Origin: Thermoanaerobacterales bacterium
GTDB lineage: Bacteria; Bacillota; Thermosediminibacteria; Thermosediminibacterales; Tepidanaerobacteraceae
Assembly (NCBI GenBank): GCA_012840135.1
Contig: DUMA01000004.1
Span: forward strand, 1 to 64,000
Direction of reading: 5' to 3'
DNA: 64,000 bases
Positions within the stretch are counted from its first letter, which is position 1. Each line of letters opens with the position of its first letter. The notes under the pieces are model-generated. The model worked only from the letters and a program-made list of their open reading frames with translations. It was not told the DNA's origin and searched no databases. Below are positions 11,725-21,400 of this stretch, in pieces. The position numbers were made by a program, and so were the translations under genes.

Positions 11725-11784
11725 CTTTTTTGTAACCATTTTTAACCTTTTCATAACCCTTTTGTTTATAAGGGAAATTATAAT
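11721..11784 (+). promoter_or_regulatory. PhoP/OmpR-type tandem operator plus -10
   Basis: Four related hexamers TTAACT, GTAACC, TTAACC and ATAACC begin at 11721, 11732, 11742 and 11753, i.e. steps of 11, 10 and 11 bp. A perfect TATAAT follows at 11779-11784 with no good -35. Tandem direct repeats at 11-bp period just upstream of a -10 are the usual binding layout for PhoP/OmpR-class activators. The array overlaps the kinase stop codon and precedes the lipoprotein gene. Confidence 0.65.
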
Positions 11785-11832
11785 AGATATATAGACAGCA
11801 ATTACAAAAAATCCGGTTAAAGAGGGATTCAC

Positions 11833-13977
11833 ATGAGATTTATAAAGTTTGCGGCTTTCATTCTTTCTGTTGGTCTTATACTTGCAAGCTGCGGCATGCT
11901 GCCTTCTCCGGGCAGCACCATAAAAGCTCCCCGGGTGGTCAGTGCCCGGGCAGAGGCAGATGGGGACATAATTACCACTGCCCAGGAATATCTACCCCCG
12001 GGGGCCAAGCTTGCGGCACCCAGCGGGACTGATACGGCTATTTTTGAAAAGGATTTGGACTTCAGCCCGGATGGGAAGAGCGAAATCCTTGTTACCTACA
12101 AGGTGGGAGACAATCCTCCCGAAATCGGAGCTTATGTGCTCCGGCAAAAGGATGGGAAATGGCAAAAAGTATGGCAGCAGCAGGGTTTCGGGTATGCTCT
12201 GGACTATGTGGGATTTGCCAACCTGTGCGGTGACTTCAAGCCGGAGATCCTCATAGGTGGTACCATCGGGGCATCTGCCGGAAATGGCCTGGACATCTTC
12301 TCCTGGCAGGATGGCACCCTGAAGAAGATAGCCAGCATGGGGTATCACAAGCTGGATGTGCTGCATTTGCCGGGGAAATACGGCACCGAAAAAAGCTCTG
12401 ACGGACGAGCCCAACTGGCGGTTTGGCAGAAGGATACCGGAACCGCTATGATGGTGGATGTGCTCCGATGGTACGAGATAGGCCTGGTGCCTGCGGAAGA
12501 CCTGTATCCGGAGTATTTTCCAAAGGTGGTGGAGTATTATCAGCAGCAGATCAAAGCGATGCCCGATGCACTATATCTCTGGTACTATCTGGCCGATGCC
12601 CAGCAAAAAGCTGGCATGCCCCAGGATGCGCTGAAATCCGTAGAAAGAGGACTTTCCCTGAAGGGGGACTATCCGCCGGAGTATGAATTCGAGATGGTGA
12701 AAGGGAAAGCACTTAATGACCTGGGTGAATATGAAGAGGCCATAAGCGTCTTTAATGATGTTTTAAAAGCAAAGGCAAATGTGCCCAAACCTGCCGGAGG
12801 ACAGCAGCCCGATGAGCCTGCCTTCCTCAAACGGGTAAAGGCCGAGGCTTTGCTGAACATGGGAAAAAGCTACGAAGGGCTCAAGCAATATGAAAAAGCT
12901 GAGGATTATTATAAACAATCCCTGGATATGACCAAAAGCCTCTTTAAAGACAGTTCCAACGGCCAGATCTCCGAAGACCAGCTTTTGGCCATGTTTCCCG
13001 CAGACAAGGCACTGCGCCGGCTGAAGGGCATCAAGGGGTATGAAAGGATATCTCAGTATCTGGCCGCTTTAAAACCCGAGGAACGCTGGCAAAAATTGAA
13101 TAACCTTGACGAATGGGGCAGGGAGCAGAACATAGCCATAAATCATCTGGAGGCTGAAGCACAGGATGGAGGTCTTCCCCAAACGCTGCTGGTGGATTTT
13201 ACCACCGACCCCGAATCTATGGGTGCAGTAGACGGTCATGCCATATTCTGGTGGGACAAGGACAAATTCCATTTCCAGGTGTTTTACTCCGCTGATGAGG
13301 ATGCTCACGGCTTTTCCCAGGCCTTTACGGCTATGAAAGCCCGACTTTCCCCAGGCGAAAATAATACCGTGGAGATGGGCGTAATATATGATTCCGCCGC
13401 CGGCGGCAGCGGCAGCCCCGTGCCGGAATACCGGCTGTTTCGATTGGAAGAGGGAAAGTGGAAGATAATATGGTCTTCATCATACCCTCTCGCCCGCTGG
13501 CCTCATATGCGTGCCGAGGTCTCCTTCGTGGGGTACGGCCTGTCGGAGCTTGCCATGCATGGGGATCTGTGGGGTTTTCAGGATGGTAAGGAAGATATTT
13601 TCTGGGAAAGCAATCCCGGCCCTCACAGGCTCTTTCAGGCAAAATGGACTCGGGATGGAGACGGTTACGGCCTGACGGAGTTCAAAGTTCTTGCTTCAGC
13701 CTACAGCAGCCTTGTGGATTTTGTATATGACATCAGCACCGGCAAGGATGCAGAGGCGGAACAATTGGTCACAGATAAAGCCCTCATAGACAGGGCAAAA
13801 AAACTCAAGTTGGTGCAGGATCCTCTGGGACAGCGGTGGCAGATAGATCTAGACGATCCATCTGTGGAGCGCCGGGGCCCCATAAAGATAATTTCGGGCC
13901 CGGCGACAGGGGTGGAAATACACTTTATTGAGAAAGATGGCCGGTTTCTGATTTCAAAAATTAATAAGCGGTTGTAG
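11833..13977 (+). CDS. large TPR-containing lipoprotein
   Basis: Predicted membrane-anchored extracytoplasmic lipoprotein, 714 residues. The signal peptide ends in the lipobox LASC (Cys20). Residues about 60-200 contain repeats resembling FG-GAP/VCBS-type strands (FSPDGKSEILVTY and similar). Residues about 236-375 form TPR-like helices (YLWYYLADAQQKAGMPQDAL; LNDLGEYEEAISVFNDVL; YEKAEDYYKQSL). The remainder alternates beta-rich segments with no family recognised. The ATG follows AGAGGGATT. It sits behind the two-component genes with its own predicted activator-type promoter, so it may be the output of that system. Function is unknown; a role in envelope sensing or assembly is an inference. Confidence 0.8.
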   Translation: MRFIKFAAFILSVGLILASCGMLPSPGSTIKAPRVVSARAEADGDIITTAQEYLPPGAKLAAPSGTDTAIFEKDLDFSPDGKSEILVTYKVGDNPPEIGAYVLRQKDGKWQKVWQQQGFGYALDYVGFANLCGDFKPEILIGGTIGASAGNGLDIFSWQDGTLKKIASMGYHKLDVLHLPGKYGTEKSSDGRAQLAVWQKDTGTAMMVDVLRWYEIGLVPAEDLYPEYFPKVVEYYQQQIKAMPDALYLWYYLADAQQKAGMPQDALKSVERGLSLKGDYPPEYEFEMVKGKALNDLGEYEEAISVFNDVLKAKANVPKPAGGQQPDEPAFLKRVKAEALLNMGKSYEGLKQYEKAEDYYKQSLDMTKSLFKDSSNGQISEDQLLAMFPADKALRRLKGIKGYERISQYLAALKPEERWQKLNNLDEWGREQNIAINHLEAEAQDGGLPQTLLVDFTTDPESMGAVDGHAIFWWDKDKFHFQVFYSADEDAHGFSQAFTAMKARLSPGENNTVEMGVIYDSAAGGSGSPVPEYRLFRLEEGKWKIIWSSSYPLARWPHMRAEVSFVGYGLSELAMHGDLWGFQDGKEDIFWESNPGPHRLFQAKWTRDGDGYGLTEFKVLASAYSSLVDFVYDISTGKDAEAEQLVTDKALIDRAKKLKLVQDPLGQRWQIDLDDPSVERRGPIKIISGPATGVEIHFIEKDGRFLISKINKRL

Positions 13978-14037
13978 TAGCAGGAGTGTGCATCTTAAAT
14001 TTGCCTGCCGGAAATCAGGATGCTGCAGCCCCGGCAA

Positions 14038-15543
14038 CTAAAACCATTTTTTAAAAAAATCCTGGTTGACGCCGTCATAGTTCCTTTGCTTCAGAAGATC
14101 AATGAATTCATTCAAACTTACATTTTTATACTTGTATGTGTTCAAATATGTCCGCAGAAAATCCAGCAATTTTTCTTCTCCGATGGTATTTTTCAGTTCT
14201 TCGTAAAACAGGGCTCCCTTGACATAGACAATGGCAAAATACTCGCGGTTGTCCCTGAAAAGTTTGACGGGGTCCTGCATTTTTCTTTTGCTCTGTTTTA
14301 TAAGATTTGTGTTGGTATTTACATACCTTGTGAAATAGGATTCCTTTCCCGCACTTCTGTATCTTTTTTCAAAATAGTACAGAGTGGAAAACTCGGCCAA
14401 CCCCTCATCCAGCCAGGGTTCGTTTATCTGATCATTTCCCACAAGGCAGTACCACCACTGGTGGGCCACTTCGTGAGCCATGGACCTTTCGAAAGATGTG
14501 CTGGAAAGGTTGGATTCCCTGTATCTGCCGGTATTCATCATAATAAAGGTAGGGAACTCCATTCCGCCGGCGTAGAAATTGGCTTCGGCAACCCTGAGCT
14601 CCGGGTACGGATATTTTCCAAAACTGGCATTGTAGATGGAGAGTGCATGTTTTACCACATCCAGGGCCATAAAGCCGCCCTTTCTGTCTTCGGGATGGAA
14701 GTAGGATATGATTTTAATGCCGTCCACAAAATCTTCGGCGGTTTTGTAATTGTTGCTTATAGCTGCAGCAAAGTCCCTTATGTTTTCCATGGAATACACA
14801 TAAATGGCCTTGCCGTGGGAAATGGTCTTTTTATTCATTACCCCCGATGCAGCCACGGTGAAATCCTGCGGCACGGTGAAACTTACGGTGTAATCGGAGA
14901 TATCGCTGTAGGTGGGGTCTCCCATGGCGGGATGCTTGTCGAGGCTCCATTTTCCATTGTCATATTTCACCAGAAGGGGATACCAGTTCCCAAGAGAAAG
15001 GGTTATGCGGTCCTTGCCGAACACCCTGTATCCGAACCTGTAGTTGGCTTTCGGGACGGTAAGCGAGAATTTAAAATGTATTTTTGAGGATTTTCCAGCT
15101 TCTACGGGTTTTTTCAAGGCCAGTTTTAATATCTCATCACCATTGACGGTGGTCCACTCCACGGGGCTGCCGTCCTGCAAAGCCTGGGTGATATCGATGC
15201 CGCCGGTAGAAAAACCGTCGGGGAAGACCAGGGTCTGATCACTTCTGGAAAAGGGTAGGTGGTTCCTATCCCTGAATATATTTGGGTACAGATGAAAGTA
15301 AAGCTCGCTCATGCTTTTTCCGGCATTGTTCACATAGGTGAAATCCATTTCGGCCTTTATATGGTTCAAGCCGTCATACTCAAGATTTATATTATATATA
15401 TTTCTCTGCGGCTCTTTTTCAGTTTCCCGGCCGGATGCAGAGCTATGGTTGTTCTGGGATGGCATCTGCTGCAGGGCAAAGACAAAAAAGAAAACCAGCA
15501 TTGCCAGAAGCAGAACGCCAAAAGCTGCGATTACTTTTTTCAA
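14038..15543 (-). CDS. M1-family (aminopeptidase N-like) zinc metallopeptidase, membrane-anchored
   Basis: Gluzincin peptidase, about 501 residues. An N-terminal hydrophobic segment (about residues 3-24) gives a signal anchor, so the catalytic domain is predicted outside. The zinc site is HEVAHQWW (His357, Glu358, His361) with the third ligand Glu380 in WLDEGLAEF, matching HExxH-x18-E. YAGGMEFPTF just before resembles the GxMEN exopeptidase motif, but Glu-Phe replaces Glu-Asn. It is shorter than full aminopeptidase N (about 850), lacking the long C-terminal helical domain. The TTG at 15543 was selected because GGGAGG ends 7 bases upstream. It converges with the lipoprotein gene. Confidence 0.88.
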   Translation of the reverse strand: MKKVIAAFGVLLLAMLVFFFVFALQQMPSQNNHSSASGRETEKEPQRNIYNINLEYDGLNHIKAEMDFTYVNNAGKSMSELYFHLYPNIFRDRNHLPFSRSDQTLVFPDGFSTGGIDITQALQDGSPVEWTTVNGDEILKLALKKPVEAGKSSKIHFKFSLTVPKANYRFGYRVFGKDRITLSLGNWYPLLVKYDNGKWSLDKHPAMGDPTYSDISDYTVSFTVPQDFTVAASGVMNKKTISHGKAIYVYSMENIRDFAAAISNNYKTAEDFVDGIKIISYFHPEDRKGGFMALDVVKHALSIYNASFGKYPYPELRVAEANFYAGGMEFPTFIMMNTGRYRESNLSSTSFERSMAHEVAHQWWYCLVGNDQINEPWLDEGLAEFSTLYYFEKRYRSAGKESYFTRYVNTNTNLIKQSKRKMQDPVKLFRDNREYFAIVYVKGALFYEELKNTIGEEKLLDFLRTYLNTYKYKNVSLNEFIDLLKQRNYDGVNQDFFKKWF

Positions 15544-15726
15544 ACTATGACCTCCCGGGATATCGTATAGTTGCCTCATATAAATTTAAATTCTATATAT
15601 GCCGGGAAAATCCTGCTCTAGCCTTTCGCCTTTTGAGACTTGTTAAAAAATTGCTATGATAAAACTATTGCTTGAAAAGTAACACCGCAATATTTTACAA
15701 TACAAATAAGATAATACAAATAAATG

Positions 15727-15755
15727 TTGCGACTTTATTCCAAAAAAGTTAAAAT
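15727..15755 (+). promoter_or_regulatory. promoter of the Wadjet operon
   Basis: TTGCGA (15727-15732), a 17-base spacer and TAAAAT (15750-15755) lie 46 bases before jetA. No operator repeats were noticed around it. Confidence 0.55.
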
Positions 15756-15800
15756 AGGACAGAAAAGGTCGATAAAACCCGTTTTGAATGAGGGATCAAA

Positions 15801-17300
15801 ATGCCGCAGATAGACAGGTTGAACATTGAACTTTTAAAGCCGCTGGATGAGGCAAGATACTTGACAGCGGAAAATGCCGCAAGATACAGGGTTATCCTGC
15901 GCTTTTTTTATGAGCAGCACCAGAGATTGCGCTACTGGCTTTATAAGGAAGACATTTTTGATTATATGAAGCAGTTTGAGGTTTTTTCGGATTACACCAT
16001 AGAAAAGTGCGAGCAGGATTTAAATGCTCTTACCCAGTGGAAGAACCTCATTTCCACACAGGACACAGCCAAAGCTTCGACTCTGGAGGAATTTAAGAAT
16101 AAGAAGTTCAGATACCAGCTCAGCCCTTATTCCATAGAAATAGAAAGGATGACCATAAGGCTGGAAAGCCTTTCGGGATATGGCGGGTCTCTGGAGCCCT
16201 CCCTCTTCGAAAGGATATACACCTCCCTGTTGAAGACAAAAGAATTTTCCGCATCCTCCGACACGGCGGCTATTCACCGATGGTGGCAGGATTTGAACGG
16301 GGACTTCGAGAGCATTTACCACAATGCTACCGACTACATCGCAAGCCTCCAGAGTTCGCGGGCTGATGAGCTTATGAAGACCGAAGCCTTTATAGTCTAT
16401 AAAGACCGCATGATAGATTATCTTCGGGATTTCATAAAGGATTTGCAGCGGTTTTCATCAGCCATCGAAGAATTTCTTAAAAACCTGGATGAGGATGTAG
16501 TGAATAGCGTGGTCGAAAGGCTGGTGGAGTATGAGCTTTCCGTCCCCCGGATCGACCGCATCCCTGAAGCCGGTGAGGTTAGAGGGGAGATAAAGAGCAA
16601 GTGGTTCAATCTAACAGGCTGGTTTTTGGGCTATGGGGGAGATGAAAGCGAGGCGTACCGGCTTTTCAGTGTGACCAATGAGATAATAAGGAAGATCACC
16701 CGCTTTGCGGCCAGAATCGCCGAAAGCCGTTCCAGGACCTTAAGCCGGAAGACCGACTATTTAAAACTTGCGGCAGCTTTTGCAGGATGCAAAGATTTAA
16801 ATGAGGCTCACAGGCTTTCAGCGGCAGCCTTTGGAGCTTTCAATACCCGTCACCTGGCAGGAGAGTTTGAAAGGGCCACCGAGAGCATCACAGTAGGGGT
16901 ATGGGATGAAAAGCCCTGCACTTTTAAATTAAAACCTAAGACCAGGAACTACTCCGAAAGCGGCAACACCGGCGCCGTTCGGGACTGCAGTGAGTCAAAA
17001 AGCCAAAAACTTAAGGAATATTTGATGTCTTTGGAGCAGGAGAGGGAGATACTGGAAGGCCTCATCTTTCAAAACAGGATAAATCTTGCAAAGTTACCGG
17101 AAGTGGAGCCCTTTGTGAGGATTACCCTCCTTCGCTGGATAGGCAAGGCCATGGGAAGCAGGAACAAGACGGCCAAGACCGAAGACGGCAGACAGTACAG
17201 GGTAATTTTTCCCAAGGACCATGAGCGCGTTTGGCTCAAGTGCACCGACGGCAATATTAACATGCCGGCCTTTATCATAGAATTTGAAGATGTCGGGTGA
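15801..17300 (+). CDS. jetA: Wadjet protein JetA (TIGR02677/DUF2397), kleisin-like
   Basis: First gene of a four-gene SMC-like anti-plasmid system. The 499-residue protein matches my recollection of TIGR02677 (DUF2397), which always neighbours TIGR02678, 02679 and 02680. In Wadjet complexes JetA acts as the MukF-like kleisin bridging the SMC heads. Seen: a largely helical protein with a winged-helix-like N-terminus (ARYRVILRFFYEQHQRLRYW), a central helical region, and a basic-aromatic C-terminus ending FIIEFEDVG. The ATG follows GAGGGAT. Assignment relies on gene order plus characteristic segments; no profile search was run. Confidence 0.85.
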   Translation: MPQIDRLNIELLKPLDEARYLTAENAARYRVILRFFYEQHQRLRYWLYKEDIFDYMKQFEVFSDYTIEKCEQDLNALTQWKNLISTQDTAKASTLEEFKNKKFRYQLSPYSIEIERMTIRLESLSGYGGSLEPSLFERIYTSLLKTKEFSASSDTAAIHRWWQDLNGDFESIYHNATDYIASLQSSRADELMKTEAFIVYKDRMIDYLRDFIKDLQRFSSAIEEFLKNLDEDVVNSVVERLVEYELSVPRIDRIPEAGEVRGEIKSKWFNLTGWFLGYGGDESEAYRLFSVTNEIIRKITRFAARIAESRSRTLSRKTDYLKLAAAFAGCKDLNEAHRLSAAAFGAFNTRHLAGEFERATESITVGVWDEKPCTFKLKPKTRNYSESGNTGAVRDCSESKSQKLKEYLMSLEQEREILEGLIFQNRINLAKLPEVEPFVRITLLRWIGKAMGSRNKTAKTEDGRQYRVIFPKDHERVWLKCTDGNINMPAFIIEFEDVG

Positions 17301-17304
17301 TTTC

Positions 17305-18456
17305 ATGGAAGAGCTGCATATGCTTTTGGAAAATTTCTGGATACTCAGGGATGAAAACCGGGAGGATTATTACAGAATAAGAGATGCACAGGGACGTATT
17401 AAACTTTTTATAGAGGAAAAATTGGGGTACAGACTGGTAATAAATCCTCATATGGCCAAGCTGGAAAAGGTGCCCGGGGAAGCTGAAGCCTGGATGGGCA
17501 TTCAGGATTTCAAAGAATCCATGGATTATGCCTTTTTATGTTTGCTCCTGGCTTTCCTGGAGGAAAAGGGCCCCGAGGAACAGTTTGTGCTTTCAAATAT
17601 CACAGAGTACATCCAGGCCACCTATGAAGGATATGAAAAGGTCGATTGGAATCTGTTTTCCCATCGAAGGTCCCTGGTAAGGGTGCTGGTGTTTGCAGAG
17701 AAAATTGGGATTTTAAAGGTGAACGACGGGGAGCAGGAGAGGTTTTCGGAAGATAGGACCACTGAAGTACTCTATGAAAATACCGGGATTTCCGGATATT
17801 TTCTGAGAAGTTTTGGGCGGGAACTGGGGGATGATATAAATCCCGACACTCTGCTGGAAGGTGAATGGCTTACAGGTGACACAGATAGAGGAAGCTTCCG
17901 CCGTCACCGGGTTTATCGCAAACTCTTGCTCTCGCCGGCTGTTTATAGCCAGGGGCCGGATGACCAGGATTTCCTCTATATAAAAAATTACAGAAACACC
18001 ATTCTAAGAGATTTTGAGGAAAATCTGGGGGCTAAACTTCATATCCACAAAAATTCCGCCTTCCTGATATATGAAAATTCTTCCCGAGACAAATCCTTTT
18101 TTCCGGATGGCAGCAATATTTCCGACATCATCCTTCAGATAGGCGGGCTTTTGAGAAAAAAGCTGGATGAAGAAAAGCTTCATGTAAAGCCCGATGATAC
18201 CATTGAAATACCGGAATCGGAGTTTCACCGCATTATCATGGAATGCAGAGATTTGTATAAAAGCGGCTGGTACAAATCTTACCGGGAGCTTTCGCCCGAC
18301 AAGCTTATTCAGGAAGTGATGGATGCCATGGAGTCCTGGAAGATGATTGTAAGAGATAAAAAGCTTCGTTCTGTAAAGATCTTACCTATGGTGGGAAAAT
18401 TTACCGGAGAATACCCGGAAAATTTCGTAAAAGGAGTAAAGACTCATGAAGAGTAG
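17305..18456 (+). CDS. jetB: Wadjet protein JetB (TIGR02678/DUF2398), KITE-like
   Basis: Second gene of the operon, about 383 residues, belonging to TIGR02678 (DUF2398). By analogy with MukE it would be the winged-helix (KITE) subunit that binds the JetA kleisin. The sequence is soluble and mixed alpha/beta with RHRVYRKLLLSPAVY in the middle and a helical C-terminus (SYRELSPDKLIQEVMDAMESW). The start is uncertain: an ATG at 17305 with GGTGAT just ahead begins 4 bases after the jetA stop, while a TTG at 17284 and an ATG at 17290 would overlap jetA. The 3' end overlaps jetC by 11 bases, implying translational coupling. Confidence 0.83.
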   Translation: MEELHMLLENFWILRDENREDYYRIRDAQGRIKLFIEEKLGYRLVINPHMAKLEKVPGEAEAWMGIQDFKESMDYAFLCLLLAFLEEKGPEEQFVLSNITEYIQATYEGYEKVDWNLFSHRRSLVRVLVFAEKIGILKVNDGEQERFSEDRTTEVLYENTGISGYFLRSFGRELGDDINPDTLLEGEWLTGDTDRGSFRRHRVYRKLLLSPAVYSQGPDDQDFLYIKNYRNTILRDFEENLGAKLHIHKNSAFLIYENSSRDKSFFPDGSNISDIILQIGGLLRKKLDEEKLHVKPDDTIEIPESEFHRIIMECRDLYKSGWYKSYRELSPDKLIQEVMDAMESWKMIVRDKKLRSVKILPMVGKFTGEYPENFVKGVKTHEE

Positions 18457-21400
18457 ATGGATGATAAACAGAGCAGGACTTGTTAATTTCTGGTACTATG
18501 ATGAGGAGGAATTCGACTTTTCCGGGGGAAGGCTTCTTTTGAGGGGGGCCAACGGTTCCGGTAAATCTGTCACCATGCAGAGCTTCATCCCCCTTTTGCT
18601 GGATGGCAACAAGAGCCCCGAGAGGCTGGATCCCTTCGGCTCCAGGGCCAGAAGGCTGGAAGATTACCTGCTGGGGGAGGAAGATGTAAGCGGCGTTGAG
18701 GAGAGGACCGGCTACCTTTACATGGAATTTAAAAGGCAAAATACTGAAAGTTACATAACCGTGGGCCTGGGACTCAAGGCCCGCCGGGGCCAGGGCCTGG
18801 ACTCCTGGGGTTTTATCATACTGGATGGCCGTCGGGTGGGGAAAGATTTTTACCTTTATAAATCAGAAATAGGACCAGATGGGAAAAAACAAAAGGTCCC
18901 ACTGACCAAAAGGGAGCTCAAAGCCAGGATTATTCATGGCGGAGAAGTGGTAGAAAGCCAAAAGGAATACATGGAAATGGTGAACAAATACATCTTCGGC
19001 TTTAACACCGTGGAGGAGTACGACGAACTCATAAAACTGCTGGTGCAGCTTCGAAGCCCCAAACTTTCCAAAGACTTCAGGCCCACTGTCATCTACGAGA
19101 TAATGAATGCGGCGCTTCCGGCTCTGTCCGATGAGGACTTGAGGCCCCTTTCAGAGACCATAGAAAACATGGATGAAATAAAGGTGCATCTGGATGAACT
19201 ATATAAAAGCCGAAGCTCTGCTGCAAAACTGAAGGCTGAATACGATTTTTACAACCGCTTTGTTTTGTATGAAAAGTCTAAAGACATGGTAAAATCATAC
19301 CAGGACTTGACATCCGCCAGGAAAAACCGTGATATCCTGATCCAGGAGATAGAGAACCAGATGAGATTGGAGGAGGAGCTCTCGGAAAAAATCAAAGCCC
19401 TGCAGGATGAGCAGGCTGCCCTAAAACAGAAGGAGGAATCCTTAAGGGATAATGACGCCTTTAAGGCGGGGCAGGCTCTGGCAAAAGAGGAGCAGGATCT
19501 AAGGGATAGAAAAAGCGCCCTTGATAAAAAGCAGGGCCAATTGAACGACAAGAAATCCCGCTTAAAAGACCTGGAGCAAAGAATCGGCGAGGCTAATCGG
19601 GAAAAGGAATCCCTGGAGCTTAAGATTCAGGAAATGATAAGGGACATGGGAAAGACCGCCGGCCTTGCGGACTTTATGGAACATGAATTTTCAAGGGATG
19701 AGCTTTTAAAGGCTTTTGGCAAAAAATTTGATTTTACTTTCTGGAAAAGCGAGGTTTTAAAGCATAAAAACAAGATAAAAAAAGCTCTAGAAGCCCTGCA
19801 GAAGGAGCGGGAAGAAAACAAAAAGTATGATAAGGCGCTTCAGGAACAGGAAGCTTTAAAAAAAGAAAGGGACCACTGTGAAAAGCAGCTAAAGGAATGG
19901 GAGAAGCAGTTTGACATTGTCAAAGGCGAATATGTGGAGAGGATATACCAGTGGTCCGGCCAGAATGAGGAACTGAACTTACCCCAGGAAGACCTGGAGG
20001 CTGTGGCACGTCTTGCTTTAAATTACGGCGATAATGTCGGATTTGAAGACATCTTAAGGGAAATCAGGACATTTTATGAAGGCAAAAATCGGCAGCTCCT
20101 TGATAAAAAAATATGGCTCGAAAATCAAAGAGAACAGGAAAAAAATATGTTTGATGAAAAAAAGGCCGAACTGGATGAGTGGAAAAATAAAAAAGATCCT
20201 GAGCCTGAAAGGGACTCCCAGGTGGAACAAAACCGCAAAAGGCTCAGAGAAAGCGGCATACCTCACATCCCCCTTTATAAGGCCATAGAGTTTAAGGATT
20301 ATGTGGATGAAAAAACCAGAGGCAGGATAGAGGCGGCATTGGAGGCCATGGGTCTCATGGATGCGCTGATAGTCCCGAGAGAATATATGGATAAAGCTAT
20401 GGCGATGGATGATAATATGTGCGACAAATTCATAGCTCCCGGCTCTTTTTCCATGAAACTAAATGTGCTGCAGTACTTCGAGGTAGCCGGCCTCGAGGGA
20501 GAATCCATATCCCGGGAAACGGTGGATGATGCATTGAGGAACATCCTGGTGTACCGGGAAGATAACGGAACATATGTAGGGGAAGATGGATTTTTCGGCA
20601 TAGGGGTCTTGAAAGGCAAAGGCCCTGACGGCATAAAGTCTCGATTTATTGGATACGAGTCCCGGAAGAAGTTCAGGGAAGAAAAGATTTTGACTTTAAC
20701 CCGAGAACTGGAAGAAATAAATGGCCGTATACAAAATTTGGACCGAGAAATAAGTACGCTGGATGTGAGACTGGGAAGGTTAAAACAAGAGTATGATAAT
20801 TTTCCTGGGGTACAGGATTTGGATACGGCACTGAATTTTTGCAGAGATGCCGAGAGGGAACTTAGGAATGCCGAAAAAAGTCTGGAAAACAAAAACCAGG
20901 AGGTCAAATCCCTTTTTGACTTGTTACAATCCTTAAGGGCAGAAGTCAGGATGCTTACTTCAGGCCTAAGTATCAGGGCGGATATCGCGTCTTTTGAAGA
21001 AGCCAGAGACAACATGGAGGACTATGGCGAGAGTCTGGGGCGGCTGGAAATCACATATAATAGCCTAATTTCTGCCATGGAAAAAGTCTCAATACTTAAA
21101 CAAAATTATAATGATGCCAAGGCCGATGTGGAAAACCTTTCGGTGGAGATCCAGGATATAGCAGGACGTATAAGTGAAAGCCAGGCCAGGATAAAAGCCC
21201 TGACGGAAGCCATCGAGACTCTGGGATTAAGAGAGCTTGAAGAGGAGCTGAAAAAGTGTATCGAAAGGCTGGAGCGCATTCCGGAGGAGATAAGAGATGC
21301 GGATACCCGAAAGGCTTCCACATTTGCTAGAAGACAGACCAATACAGAAAAGCTTTTGGAGCTGGACAACAAAATACAGATTTTAACCAGTGTATATGAA

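Noticed and set aside
14020-15087. 355-codon rightward frame opposite the M1 peptidase gene
   Set aside because: It is the antisense of a gene with a complete HExxH-x18-E site; it has no SD and its translation is rich in Phe/Ile/Gly without any domain pattern.
20299-21015. 238-codon leftward frame inside jetC
   Set aside because: Ser-rich antisense translation of a coiled-coil coding region, a common artefact.
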